Origin: WQXF01 sp031553615
GTDB taxonomy: Bacteria > Bacillota > Clostridia > Christensenellales > Aristaeellaceae
NCBI GenBank assembly: GCA_031553615.1
Contig: JAVBLJ010000022.1
Location: forward strand, 1-64,000
Direction: 5' to 3'
Length of the DNA: 64,000 nucleotides
Part shown: piece by piece, positions 21,101 through 28,677 of the stretch
How positions within the stretch are numbered: the stretch's first letter is position 1
How the letters are laid out: every line of letters starts with the position of its first letter
Notes under the pieces: generated by a model
What the model saw: the letters and a program-made list of their open reading frames with translations, nothing else
What the model was told of the DNA's origin: nothing
The model's database searches: none
Position numbers and translations under genes: made by a program

Positions 21101-24100
21101 CGGATCCAAGAACAGGCCGGAGAGCGTGAGGTCGAGGTCGGTATCCTCATCGATAGTGCGCTCGATGGTGACGGTGGTGAGTGGCTCGCCGTTCGGGCCC
21201 AGTATGGGCGTGGTGCCTTCGCCAATGTAGCGCGGGCAATCATTGACGGCGGTGATTTGCACCTCGACGGGCACGGTGGTGCTCACGCCCGGCGCGCCCT
21301 CCGCAATCGTCAGCGAGACCGGCGACGCATTGTCGGCGGTATGGAACGCATCGGCCACCGGAACCACGGTGACTTCGACATGGTAATAGTGGGTGAGCGC
21401 GTCAAAAGACGTTTGCGAGCAGGCCACCGAGGCCAGCTTGGGATCGCTGGTGACGCCGCTGAATGTGAGCGGGGAATTGCTGCGGACGATGGCTCCCTCG
21501 TTGTTGGCGACGTAGCCCTTGTCCGGATCGTACGCATCGAAGCCGAACACCAGCGCGGTATCCTCGGTGGTGGTGTAGCGCGGCTTGAGGTTGAGCACGC
21601 CGGGCGCGTCGTTGACGGGCAGCACATGCACCTGAAGCGTCGTTGCGGCGGAAGGAGCGCGCGCCGCGTCGCCGGTATCGCGGATGAGGTAGGAGATGGA
21701 AACCATCTCATCGGGGTCGACGTGGAAGAAATCCTTCACCGGCGTGAACACGATTTGGCGGCCGCCGAGCACCTTGGTGGAGCCCAGCGACGCATCGGGG
21801 ACGCTCACCAGCTCGATGGCCAGCTTGTCGTAGTTCGGGTTGTTGTCCTCGCTGATGACGGTGAAGGTCGCGTAGGTATCCTCGAAAATGATGGCGGGCT
21901 CGTTGGGGAGGATGCTGGGCGGTGCGGGGTTGCTTACCACGACGGTAAAGGTTTTTTCAGCGGTGAGCAGGCCGTCGCCGGCGGTAAGGGTGATGGTGGT
22001 GGTGCCGACCTGGTAGGTGGGCAGCGTTAGGGTCCAATGCCCCTCCGCTCCGCGCACCAGGGTGGCGGAAAGAGAGTTGACCACCGCGTTGTCGCTGGAG
22101 AGTGCGGAGAGCGTGATGCTCTCGAAATCGTTGTCCACATCGGTGGTCAGCACGTCCAGCACCAGGGTCTCGCCCTTCACGGCGGCCTGGTTCGGAATAT
22201 CGGAGATGATGGGCGGATCGTTCACCGGGTTGATGACGACGTTGAGGGTGCCGGTGCTGCGGGAATCGGGCACCGGATACCCTTGTTGGTACCCGTTGCT
22301 TACGGTGTAGGAGAGGGTGACGGTGCCGTTGGCATCGGGCTTGGGGGTAAGCACGAAGGAGTAGGCCGCGCCGGTCGCGGGCGCGGCGGGCGACCAGCTG
22401 AACGAACCGGGCACGATCAGGTCGGCGCCCTTGGTGATGCTCATAGTCATCGAGCCGGTCATGGGCACTGCGTGGATAAGGCCGGTGACAGTGAGGGTAT
22501 TGGCTCCGCTATCTTCGGCGATGGTGTAGGTATGGCCCTCCACAAAGGGCGGAATGTCCTCCGGAACGCCGTCCTTACCGGTTTCTGGATCCAGTATGGC
22601 GATCCAGATGCTTGTGCTGGAGGTTTTCCACTTTCCGGGCGTGTGCGCGGTTTGGCAGGTGTAGGTGAACTGGTGCCAACCCGGCGTGGTGGGCAGGGTC
22701 AGGGAAACACTCTTGTCATCCCCGGAGAGGGTCCACCCTTCGGGCACGGCGGCGAAGCAGAGCGTCGAGCGGTCGGGCTCGCCGTCTACGTCGGTATCGT
22801 TAGACAGGGGGCTGCCTGAGCTTGTGCCCGACACGGTGCCGGTGCCGTCGAGCGTAACGGTCTGGCCCGCCATGGCGGCGGGGAAGATGTATAGATCGCG
22901 GTAGGCGGTGGGCGAACGGTCCTCGGGCAGTATGTTTACGGTGATGATGCCCTCGTCCGTGAGGCCGCCCGCATCGACGATCGTATAATGGAAGGTGTCC
23001 GTCCAGCCCGTGGTGCCGCCGAGCCCGGTTCTGGCGGTGTAGCGGATGGTTCCGGTTGTAGTATCCACGCGCACCGTGCCGTACGAAGCCTCGCTCACCT
23101 TGACGGAGCGGATGAAGATGATCTTGGGCAGCACATCGTCCTCGGCATCGGCGGCGACGTTGAAGGTGTAGCTTTCACCCAGCTCCAGCGAGATGGCCTC
23201 GGAATCGATGTAATCCTTGGCGATGGGCGCTTGGTTGACGGTATAGATGATCACACGGAAACACATCTCATCGGTCTTGCCGCCGCACTCCGCGTTGACC
23301 TGGATGATCGCCTCGCCTACGGTGCGCTCGCCCAGGGTGAAGGTGAGCGGCACGCTGAGCGGCTGGCCGATGCCGACGACCGGCGATTCCACCGCCAGGT
23401 TTTGAATCATGCTGGTGTTGGTGGTGGACTTTATGGTGGCCGTCACGTTGCAGGATGCATCGGTGGGTACATTGAGCAGCGAGAGCGAGATGGTCTCGCC
23501 TTTATCGCTCAGCGTCATGCCCTGGATGAGTGGCGCGGCTTGGTCGATCATCAAATCCAGGTTGCGAAAGCGCACGTGGATGATCATCTCCGCATGGCTG
23601 ACGCTTTCCGGCGTGGGGTCGCCCTCGTGAGAGTTGCCGTCGTCGCAATGGTAGGGGATGCGCACGGTGCCCTCAAAGCCTACGGGCGGCGTGTAGCTGA
23701 ACACGCAGCGGCCCTCGGCGCTGCTGACTACTTCGAGCGTGCCCTCGCCGTGCCATTCGTCCAGGTAGGCCATGAGCAGATCGCCATCCGGGTCGTAGTC
23801 GTTATCGCCGGGGAAGAGATAGACCGTCACGCCGTCCAAAGTCTCATATTCGAGGTTGTTGGCGCGCGGGCGATCCTCCACAGGGGCGACGAACACATGG
23901 AGCTCGCGGGAGGCGATCAGGTTACCGTCTGAAACGGAGACGGTGATGATGATGGGGTCGCGCCCATCGTTTGCCCAGTTTGCATCGGGCAGCGGGGTGA
24001 TGATCAGCGTGCCATTGGCCGCGTCGATGGATAGACCGGTGGAGTTGATCACGTCGGTCTGATTGGAGCGCGCGGAAATGAACAGCTTGTCGTTGGGCGT

Positions 24101-26800
24101 CTCTGGATCGAAGAACACGAGCGGGATGGCGCTCGAAGGCACGTCCTCCATCATAAGGAACGGCGCGGTCCGGATTTCCTCTAATACGGGCGTATCGTTC
24201 ACCGGCGTGACCTGAATGGAGATAATGCCCGGTTTGATCGAGGATAGCTCTCCATCGAACACGGTGAATGGGAAGGTGATCAGGCCGTGATCTTCGCTGT
24301 TCCAGTTTTCGAGAGGAACGAAGGTGAAGGTGCCATCCTGATTATCGGTAAAGGAGAGGCAGCCCTCGGGCAAGGTTTCGTGCGGCAGCATGGTAAACAC
24401 AAGATCGGCGGTGGCGCTCTCCAGATCGGAGCCGTGGTCGCCGGATTTGAGCGTGAAGGTGAGCGGAGTATCCTCCTGGGTGGAGAGCGTGAAGTTGTGG
24501 GCCGCCGGCGGATCGTTGACCGGCGTGATGTGCACCTCGATGGTATAGGTGCTCTCGGCCATGCCGTCGGACACCGTCAGATCGATGGTGACATCGCCGA
24601 ACCGGTTTGCCGCAGGTTTTAGGTAGAAGCTGTATTGGCCCTTGGAAGCGTCAACTGCAGCGCGACCGGAGTATTCTAGCAGGCCCGCATTCTTGGTGAC
24701 GATGCTCTGGATCATCAGCGATATGTCGGCGGTGCTATCGTCGTGCACCTCAAAGGGAATGGTGAACCGGTCCGCATCCTCCTGGATGTAGTATTCCTGC
24801 TGCAGCCCTTCGCCGGAGAACACGGGCGCAAAGTTGAATACCGGGATGTTGATGGTCACATTCGCCGTGCGGGTCGAGCCGCCCCGGGTGATGGAGTAGG
24901 TGAATGTATCCTGTCCAGCGGTTTTGAGCGGGGGCGTGTAGAGCACGGCGGTGCAGCCGTCGGTGAGCTCCACGGAGCCGCCCAGCGTGGGGGTGCTCAA
25001 CGAACCGCTGTCGATGGCGATCACGTAGCCGTCGGTGGTGGTATCGGGGCAGGTTGCATCGCTCAGCACGTCGAGCTCGATGGCGAAGCTGGCGGGATAC
25101 TGCTTGTCCACTTCATAGGTAGAATCCTTCAGTGCAACCGGATCGTCGACCGAGGCTATGGTGATATCGAACGTGCAGGTCGCGCTAGCGCCATCGGGGT
25201 CGGTGACGGTGAAGGTGAAAGCATCGCTGCCATGGAAGTGGGCGGTGGGGCGATAGACCAGGCTGCCGCCGCTGATGGAAACGGTGCCGCGTGCGGCTTC
25301 GGAATGGGCGAGGGTGAGCGTGTCGCCATCGGCATCGCTGTAGAAGCCGTCGAGAGAGAGCGTATAGTCGGTGTCCTCGTCGATGGTTTCGCTGATGCTG
25401 GTGTGCAGGAGCACGGGCGTATCGTTCACGGCCGCGATGGCGACGGTAAACGCGCACTCCGTCGAGCTCTCGGCATCGGATACTGATAGGGTGAAGCTGT
25501 CGGTGCCGAAGTAATCGGCGGCGGGCGTGTAGGTGAGCGTGGAGCCTTCAATGCTTGCGAGGCCGTGGGCAGGTGCGGAGAGCTCGAAGGTGAGCTCGTC
25601 GTCGTCGGCGTCCGTCGCGAAGCCGCTCAGGTCGTAGGTACAGGCGGTATCCTCTTCGGTTTCGAGGGCGACGGAGGTTTCGCGGAGGACCGGCGCGGTG
25701 TTGGTCGAGGTGATGGTCACCTGGAAGGTGCAGTGCGCCGCACCATCGCCGCTGCCATCCATGGCGGAGATGGTGAAGGAATCGGTACCGTTGTACTGCA
25801 AGGTCGGTGTATAGTTTAGCGCCGTGCCGGTCAAGGCCACCTCGCCGTGCGAGGCGGTGCTGGAGAGGGAATAGGTGATGTCGTCGCCATCAGCGTCCGA
25901 AGCAAGGTCGGCGATATCCAGGGCGAAGAAAGCGTTCTCTTCGATGATGACCGGGTATTCGGAATCCATGGCGGGAATGGAGTTGCGGTGGGTTACGGTG
26001 AGGTTGACCGATTGGGAGACCTGGTCGCCATTGTCGGTCACCGTGATCTCGATCCGAGCGCTGCCGGGGGTGTGAACCGGGGGAATAACCAGCTCATTGC
26101 CGGAAAGACGGATATCATCCTTCAATTCATCGCGGAGTGAGCCGGTAACATCCCAGGTGATGCTTGCGCTATCCGCGCTCTCTTCGCCGCGCTTGGCAAT
26201 GATAGTGATTCGCTTTTCCTGCTCGTTGGTGTCGTACCATTCAATCGAATCGGTGGTAAGCTCTACGCTGAGCGGGTCGCCCGCGCCAAATGCTTGGATT
26301 TGCTCCTGGGAGGAAAACAGAGAAGCGCTTTCGGAGCCTTGCGATTCAACTTGGCCGGAGGTGTCGGTCCCTTCGCCTGTACCTTCGTTCGAAGAACCGC
26401 CCTCACCCTGGCTGGAGGAGGGAGGCTGCTGTGACCCTTCGCCGGAATTTTGGGGCACGCTTCCAGATTCGCCCTCCGCACCGGAGGGTGAGCCATTGTC
26501 AGATTGATTTTCGCTGCCGGAACCGCTCTCATGCCCGGAAGCGCTTCCGGAAGAACCGCCCGAAGATAGGTCGGAAGTGCCCGAGCCGCTGCCGGACGAG
26601 CCGCTCTGCGAGCCTGGACCGCCCTCCGGGTTGTTCGCGGCAGTATTCCCGGAGCCGTGGTTTTCCACTTCCTCCTGGGAACCATCCTCCACGCCCAACA
26701 CTTCGCCTTCCGGGCTGGCGCAACCCGTCAAAAACAGCACCAACGCCATGATCAGTGCAAGCAGCTTATGCATTTTGTTCGATCTCATCGTTTTTTCCAC
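12194..26800 (-). CDS. Giant tandem-repeat surface lipoprotein (cadherin/Ig-like and FN3-like modules)
   Basis: The gene encodes about 4,868 residues. A signal peptide ends in the lipobox LTGC with Cys27, predicting a membrane-anchored lipoprotein. Residues 28-165 are a Ser/Gly/Glu-rich linker. Residues about 250-2305 are an array of roughly 100-residue cadherin-like (tandem-95/VCBS-style) modules marked by VNDAP-type junctions, EEDT starts and DADGD calcium-type motifs. Residues about 2306-4450 are five composite units of some 430 residues. A last beta module, a Thr-Pro repeat linker (about 4587-4614) and an unrecognised acidic C-terminal domain of about 200 residues finish it. There is no sortase motif. 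The fold class suggests adhesion or matrix binding; that function is inferred. GTG 26800 was chosen because GAGG lies 8 bases upstream; ATG 26788 is an alternative. No frameshift is seen. Confidence 0.85.
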   Translation of the reverse strand: MEKTMRSNKMHKLLALIMALVLFLTGCASPEGEVLGVEDGSQEEVENHGSGNTAANNPEGGPGSQSGSSGSGSGTSDLSSGGSSGSASGHESGSGSENQSDNGSPSGAEGESGSVPQNSGEGSQQPPSSSQGEGGSSNEGTGEGTDTSGQVESQGSESASLFSSQEQIQAFGAGDPLSVELTTDSIEWYDTNEQEKRITIIAKRGEESADSASITWDVTGSLRDELKDDIRLSGNELVIPPVHTPGSARIEITVTDNGDQVSQSVNLTVTHRNSIPAMDSEYPVIIEENAFFALDIADLASDADGDDITYSLSSTASHGEVALTGTALNYTPTLQYNGTDSFTISAMDGSGDGAAHCTFQVTITSTNTAPVLRETSVALETEEDTACTYDLSGFATDADDDELTFELSAPAHGLASIEGSTLTYTPAADYFGTDSFTLSVSDAESSTECAFTVAIAAVNDTPVLLHTSISETIDEDTDYTLSLDGFYSDADGDTLTLAHSEAARGTVSISGGSLVYRPTAHFHGSDAFTFTVTDPDGASATCTFDITIASVDDPVALKDSTYEVDKQYPASFAIELDVLSDATCPDTTTDGYVIAIDSGSLSTPTLGGSVELTDGCTAVLYTPPLKTAGQDTFTYSITRGGSTRTANVTINIPVFNFAPVFSGEGLQQEYYIQEDADRFTIPFEVHDDSTADISLMIQSIVTKNAGLLEYSGRAAVDASKGQYSFYLKPAANRFGDVTIDLTVSDGMAESTYTIEVHITPVNDPPAAHNFTLSTQEDTPLTFTLKSGDHGSDLESATADLVFTMLPHETLPEGCLSFTDNQDGTFTFVPLENWNSEDHGLITFPFTVFDGELSSIKPGIISIQVTPVNDTPVLEEIRTAPFLMMEDVPSSAIPLVFFDPETPNDKLFISARSNQTDVINSTGLSIDAANGTLIITPLPDANWANDGRDPIIITVSVSDGNLIASRELHVFVAPVEDRPRANNLEYETLDGVTVYLFPGDNDYDPDGDLLMAYLDEWHGEGTLEVVSSAEGRCVFSYTPPVGFEGTVRIPYHCDDGNSHEGDPTPESVSHAEMIIHVRFRNLDLMIDQAAPLIQGMTLSDKGETISLSLLNVPTDASCNVTATIKSTTNTSMIQNLAVESPVVGIGQPLSVPLTFTLGERTVGEAIIQVNAECGGKTDEMCFRVIIYTVNQAPIAKDYIDSEAISLELGESYTFNVAADAEDDVLPKIIFIRSVKVSEASYGTVRVDTTTGTIRYTARTGLGGTTGWTDTFHYTIVDAGGLTDEGIITVNILPEDRSPTAYRDLYIFPAAMAGQTVTLDGTGTVSGTSSGSPLSNDTDVDGEPDRSTLCFAAVPEGWTLSGDDKSVSLTLPTTPGWHQFTYTCQTAHTPGKWKTSSTSIWIAILDPETGKDGVPEDIPPFVEGHTYTIAEDSGANTLTVTGLIHAVPMTGSMTMSITKGADLIVPGSFSWSPAAPATGAAYSFVLTPKPDANGTVTLSYTVSNGYQQGYPVPDSRSTGTLNVVINPVNDPPIISDIPNQAAVKGETLVLDVLTTDVDNDFESITLSALSSDNAVVNSLSATLVRGAEGHWTLTLPTYQVGTTTITLTAGDGLLTAEKTFTVVVSNPAPPSILPNEPAIIFEDTYATFTVISEDNNPNYDKLAIELVSVPDASLGSTKVLGGRQIVFTPVKDFFHVDPDEMVSISYLIRDTGDAARAPSAATTLQVHVLPVNDAPGVLNLKPRYTTTEDTALVFGFDAYDPDKGYVANNEGAIVRSNSPLTFSGVTSDPKLASVACSQTSFDALTHYYHVEVTVVPVADAFHTADNASPVSLTIAEGAPGVSTTVPVEVQITAVNDCPRYIGEGTTPILGPNGEPLTTVTIERTIDEDTDLDLTLSGLFLDPEGDPIHLVKVTDAKNGTASNVGDNVAHFSPAPQHYFTPDEGATDGDFGGYSFVISDNNNGQFSGNVKIRIRPVNDAPEAYAFDVNTKEDLPVTFALVADGHAFDVEGSPLTYSITANPAHGTYSLQDGSIAYTPDPNWFGTDTIQYRVFDGELYSSPATIRIAVESVNDKPLLTFDNGSAGWQDDENQADYVVWTMWENEAEKTFAFCMWDVESTDPILTFKCPATNGVFPNSSYYALGGSGKNRTVTLRPAPNTNGEITLTFEAKDSDGATGSKHVTLIVKPINSTPIFGTTGGAFPRTHSLNENQALSFKAMSVSDIETPANSLAVQLVNGEALASSLTDDLGTFAITGSGSTLGYTFTPKSNVFGTHAYTLRVTDGGDPHGTPKANDEAQPRYAEVTVTIVVSPLNSAPSAPSVSLSRAAYSHQSGYDSVLVEWSGSADAETASDRLIYHLEYTLDDGATWLPLLSPTAANASSHTFDVPAENSDGFRVRVQAEDDGYFGQDADKNDYLPANDPNGAAVSSWGQSAIAKIDLVQPNMTGSNLVPTGWTNLTSPTYVTLALIAADSGVGATGVASVEPSAATVARGGYAATGDSSVYHITRNGDFSFVITDAVGNTREVTLTVDNIDCLTPSVACSVENGTTKKNKIAFPIELTYSDPPEVSDEDGCSGFAPEGMKYLITGSSTAPQSAELTLEYAGAFDLAETIGRGTWYVYAQAVDQAGNASSIERFGPFTVENNAPGFTESIGTLEVLEDVGLTNMVLPILDIDGFETIENLELLSWTATETLAAGSITLGRDDANERFTLSISPTANHFNLSQTSITLRLTDDYQESVETTFTIVVGPVNDAPTAPSFVTVTGTHFKKDDPIEVTWGEGDDKPWKQETEKADLTYRVQYTLDKGATWVNAPVQPNAGALSVTFPAPNGNLADARVRVLAIDDGYYGLDENGTECKPCHDARPLETAKESATFCLDNTAPVLSSYALDLPGWTNLVAPKQAFVRITLTVSDDGVGASGVASVEPTQATSDMAAFSATGDALVYQVTSNGTYSFRITDNVGLTRTEEVVVGTIDTLAPSITASSTTTPIYNPTALKVTLLPVDAPKDSANGCSGIAVTQYLVTQNETLEVGDSLGTTYTVGTPINITTFGRGVWYVHALTTDNAGNATEITRFGPYEVLNNPPAFTTAYKPVNQTLLESSAKTTLAPRFTDIDGLTNAGHVLAVTWTPSDALPAGSITFTRANGSTGTCSLGITPLAKRYDTAPVSVTITVTDDFGAVATHTFTVKVDPVNDAPTPPATVTMDKALYRGGETVVVRWATLGDDRPWNQETPQDALTYHIEYTLDGATWTPISSTKLDDNSASFTAPAANSKAFKVRVRSRDDGRATETGAAVPGKALYSATYATAAVASVLDSAAPECTQTPTDTDWSNIAPVEFTLTPSDPLAGTGANATSSGIQSVEPVSDGITVIDAAAFRYSVAIHGTYRFLLTDNAGNTYDYGAVINIDHGDPEISCDPESLSAAAYSGRPVTLTFTDGRDGDGISDINMNSRMYAITTSETAPPEGDAAWKAYNAPFDITDNPKDTYYVHARVLDVAGNPTVATFGTFVLYNNPPTLTGANGTATGEVEVDEDSSLTFYVVGDDRDGVDTLSLFSVTSGDLAILPAANLTFEADAATPGKYIITATPAANMFTLLNAGIELTLTLTDDEGALAEKTITLHVRAVNDAPTAPGGIAMDKTSYRGGETVTVSWAELGEDKPWQQETPQARLTYHLEYSLGTDWVPVESTEKNASSATFTAPLANTNAFSVRVRSRDDGRRTESGDPNEANALYSTTYATYAGDAVLLDSAAPTCAQSPVATLWSNVSPTEFNLIPSDPAAGSGAFATASGIREITPVTSGITTVNQDTFQYSVTADGTYRFTVTDNVGNSSTFDAVLLIDTRAPTIVCTPETDSVLAHGTLNVALTYSDGAAGKGVSGLVSESCLYAVTNSQDAPDAADWMAYEGSFNIADNSVGTYYVHAKALDVAGNSIEETFGPFVLENNVPVIEAVDTVRIDEDGVATFTATVSDGDGLDTLTVLTANSGDPLVLENAKLLVAADETTPGQYNLTATPEAFAFTQAEGLVITLSITDGEGVTVTKDVTLHVRAVNTAPAPPSGISLSAAQIKGGDQLTVRWENPGDDFHWATETTTEALTYTIQWSISAQEPYVWNEGVAATAANASSATFEAPAENSDTFRVRVIANDNGVLGDGTTGTALSSVPALSTPITLDSRAPSVVSTASEPSEWTNQSVAITLTLSDVLPTAEGATGIVSVTSEGLEITQSEGETFSAIVTTNGTYDFVITDVVGNVHTEPVTVEHIDMLVPAISASLSNADKLWDAEDTTVSLTFSDPESASTGTSGLALSEYAITGSEETPEEGWADYSEPLTLTDRGTYYVHVRTADAAGNQTSDRYGPYIIRNNVPAITAPGTETIRQGDPLGGVIIATSDIDDPFESLSITAHSSNQDVIADADIELVQGEDSQWTLALTPVPGAFAPEGVTITLTVTDPSQGESSAAFTVKVLHLNTPPTVSALKGKIYADETYTKKLAPSDALDGRYATSGYVFSIDAADQPTSGKAKVNRTNGQVTYTPSNANYSGTVSFTVTIRESAAVQGNAMPDMVASDVTMNEDGTYTIRALVTVAVSPRPAPPATNTPRRPSATATPTPTPTPTPTPTPTPTPTPTPTPTPTLVPTLEPGVTATPDPIGTPTPVPTDPALTVISQGRPGSGGGGVTIDTVPAFSFVPKLLSLDGYGIPLGSVPAFASIEGLTNEQIEAELGYALLTDEQLLEIFDEPFQMILPIDFDAIDWENVPERGYELRLVAFLSYVVGSVYIRPVEEADGARGYRVEMVPVETVATDVEASAIHYAKRPEDIRMTDAQNLLFEEEDILHFDTFISEEIFSGKLLLYMTMPCMFLTEEQVMFMQMPEETDAHIELLGSMITKP
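12955..13040 (-). repeat. Thr-Pro codon minisatellite (TP linker)
   Basis: Inside the giant gene, nearly uninterrupted ACN-CCN codon pairs encode a run of about 15 Thr-Pro dipeptides. It forms a rigid spacer between the last beta module and the C-terminal domain. The repeated GGGAGTAGGCGT-like units on the plus strand can slip, so the length may vary between strains. Confidence 0.85.
13440..19880 (-). repeat. Five tandem composite units of about 1.3 kb in the giant gene
   Basis: Unit boundaries at about 19873, 18563, 17248, 15955, 14690 and 13440 (minus-strand order) are marked by APTAP/APTPP junctions. Each unit holds an FN3-like module (for example GGETVTVSWAELGEDKPW and LTYHLEYTLD), a module starting LDSAAP and ending TDNVGN, a module ending DVAGN and FGPF, and a cadherin-like module ending VNDAP. 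Units are diverged at the protein level but keep the same order. Confidence 0.8.
19880..26050 (-). repeat. Array of cadherin-like (tandem-95 type) modules
   Basis: Some sixteen to seventeen modules of about 90-130 residues are recognisable from repeated junctions such as AVNDTPVL, PVNDPPAA, PVNDAPEA and SVNDKPLL, each followed by an acidic EEDT-like start and ending in a TDxDGD/FTVxVxxVND strand. They vary in length, so the boundaries are approximate. Confidence 0.75.
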
Positions 26801-26839
26801 TGCAACAACCTCATTTCAAAAAACACTTTCAGTTACGCA

Positions 26840-26848
26840 ATTATAGCA
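26840..26848 (-). promoter_or_regulatory. Extended -10 promoter of the giant lipoprotein gene
   Basis: Read on the minus strand this is TGC-TATAAT, an extended -10, about 40 bases before the GTG start. No good -35 is present, which fits an extended -10 or activator-dependent promoter. Confidence 0.55.
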
Positions 26849-27296
26849 CATTTTCGTTGGGAATAGTAGGAAAATATAGGTGTTAAGAAGGATTTTATTT
26901 TTCGATTAACATGCACATTTTCGCGGAAACACAACGGAAAGAGCGGAGGAATTTCGGGCGAAATATGGTTATGAAACATCGCAATATGTGTTTTTGTTTA
27001 ATAAAAATGATGCTAAAGTAATAAATGCAAAAATTCAGCACATTTCAGGCGAAAAAATGGGGGCGGAACTTTCGTGCGAATGTAACTCGCTGAGTAACCG
27101 CATTTTTGTTTTTCGTAACGAGAAACGCAATCAATATCAAGGGAAAAGCGATTACGTTTGATGTAACGAATAATTATACCGTTAGTCGTCAAAATATGCA
27201 TGATAAAGGACGGAAATTACGTCTTTCTTCCAAATTTTCCGAGAACTCATGTGTCTGTTCTTAAGGTGTAGCAAGCACGATTTAAGCTTGGGGACG
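26849..27296. other. AT-rich divergent intergenic region without a supported gene
   Basis: This stretch is far more AT-rich than the coding DNA around it. I see no open frame with a ribosome binding site. Short GTAAC/GTAACG words recur (about 27080, 27095, 27116, 27161), and could be binding sites, but no clear symmetric operator stands out. Confidence 0.5.
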
Positions 27297-27325
27297 TTGA
27301 TTTTCCGTCAGTATGATGCTAGAAT
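27297..27325 (+). promoter_or_regulatory. Promoter of the FIST-kinase operon
   Basis: TTGATT, a 17-base spacer and TAGAAT, with TGC directly in front of the -10 (extended -10). The start codon is about 100 bases downstream. Confidence 0.7.
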
Positions 27326-27426
27326 GCCTTTTATCTGGAGGGCTCGCCTGGTTCTTGAAGCGCTTGAATGTCCAAACGCTCCGAGCGTGCCACAAAATGA
27401 TACGACAGACAAACGGAGGATGTAAC

Positions 27427-28638
27427 ATGCAGGTTTTTACGGCAAGGTCTTGTGAAACGTACGATATCGATTTCCTTTGTGAGGAGCTGGGCCAACAGGT
27501 TGCCAAAAGCGTAACCTTTGGGCAGCGCACCATGGGAATTGCGATTTGCGATTCCACCATCGACTATAAGGCAGTCATGAAGAAGCTTTCCGAAATGTAC
27601 ACGTTCGATATTTATGGCGCCACGGCGCTTGCCTTCATCGGCATCCATTCGGTGGAGGACATCAGCGTCAGCTTCATGATCATTACAGGGGACGAGGAGC
27701 TCGTAGGCTCCATGGCGCTTTCCGAGCCTTGGACCCTGGAAAACAAGGAGCAGGTTATCCGCGATGCCTGCCTGCTCGCCCGCGAACGCCTGGGCGAAGC
27801 GCCCAAAATGATAATCAGCTTGCAGCCCTTCTCCACCGAGGTCACCGCCGATGTTACGGTTCGCATTATGGATGAGGCCTCTGGGCACTGCCCGGTTTAC
27901 GGCGCGGTTTCATCCGCCGATCTTTCCACAAACATTTCCGGCATTTTTGTCAATGGCGAGTTTTTTACCGACCGCATCCTCATCAACATGCTGGGAGGCG
28001 GTGTGCAGCCCCGCTTCGCCGTGACCCAGGTGAAGCTTCCCACAACGGGCAAGCATGTGGTGATCACGAAATCGGAAGGCAATACGGTGTTCAACGTGGG
28101 CGAGGATACCTTCCTGCAGTTTATGAAGCGCAATGGGCTCATCATCGAACCCAACTACGTGCTGGAGAGTTTCATTGCGACCTACACCTCCAGCCCTGTC
28201 ATCATATTCTCCGAGGAAAACGGAAAGCCTATTGAAAAGGTGCGCCACATCGTGGATATCGATTACCAGACGGGAGCGGTCACGTTCACCGGCGAAATGC
28301 CCCAGGGCAGCGAGCTGGTTATTTCGGTGTTGCGTCGCGAGGATGTCATCAAAACCTCCACCGTGTGCTTTGAAGAAATGATTCGCAAAATCGAACAGAA
28401 CACTTCGGATCAATACCGCTACAGCACGCTCTTCTCCACCTCGTGCGGCGGGCGTTACCTCATTATGACCGGCGACACCAGCGTGGAAGGCAACTACATC
28501 ACCAATCACCCGGCACTGCGGAATCTCTCTTCCTGCGGGTTTTATGCCATGGGTGAGATTTGCCCGGTATCCGTGGATGCCAATGGCGTCGCAGATAACC
28601 AGGCGCACCACGCGTCTATCACATTGATGGCGCTGTAA
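27427..28638 (+). CDS. FIST domain sensory protein
   Basis: The 403-residue protein shows the FIST N region (RTMGIAICDSTIDYKAV to ATALAFIGI; VYGAVSSADLS) and a FIST C region at the end (SCGFYAMGEICPVSVDANGV). FIST domains are intracellular or periplasmic small-ligand sensors, often of amino acids, fused to or encoded beside histidine kinases and diguanylate enzymes. No signal peptide or membrane helix is seen, so it is cytoplasmic. ATG 27427 follows GGAGGA. The hybrid kinase gene begins 39 bases after its stop, and the two surely act as a pair, with the FIST protein feeding the ligand signal to the kinase. Confidence 0.82.
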   Translation: MQVFTARSCETYDIDFLCEELGQQVAKSVTFGQRTMGIAICDSTIDYKAVMKKLSEMYTFDIYGATALAFIGIHSVEDISVSFMIITGDEELVGSMALSEPWTLENKEQVIRDACLLARERLGEAPKMIISLQPFSTEVTADVTVRIMDEASGHCPVYGAVSSADLSTNISGIFVNGEFFTDRILINMLGGGVQPRFAVTQVKLPTTGKHVVITKSEGNTVFNVGEDTFLQFMKRNGLIIEPNYVLESFIATYTSSPVIIFSEENGKPIEKVRHIVDIDYQTGAVTFTGEMPQGSELVISVLRREDVIKTSTVCFEEMIRKIEQNTSDQYRYSTLFSTSCGGRYLIMTGDTSVEGNYITNHPALRNLSSCGFYAMGEICPVSVDANGVADNQAHHASITLMAL

Positions 28639-28677
28639 GCCGCATCCATAGAACGTCCTTTCGGACAGGAGGAAACC

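Noticed and set aside
15077..22030. Two very long plus-strand open frames (about 1,190 and 1,120 residues) opposite the giant gene
   Set aside because: They are the mirror frames of a GC-rich coding strand: Gly/Arg/Val/His-rich translations with no domain, no ribosome binding site, and they run exactly antisense to clear repeat modules.
27013..27201. Minus-strand 62-residue frame in the AT-rich divergent region
   Set aside because: It has no ribosome binding site and no family resemblance, and lies in DNA expected to be regulatory.
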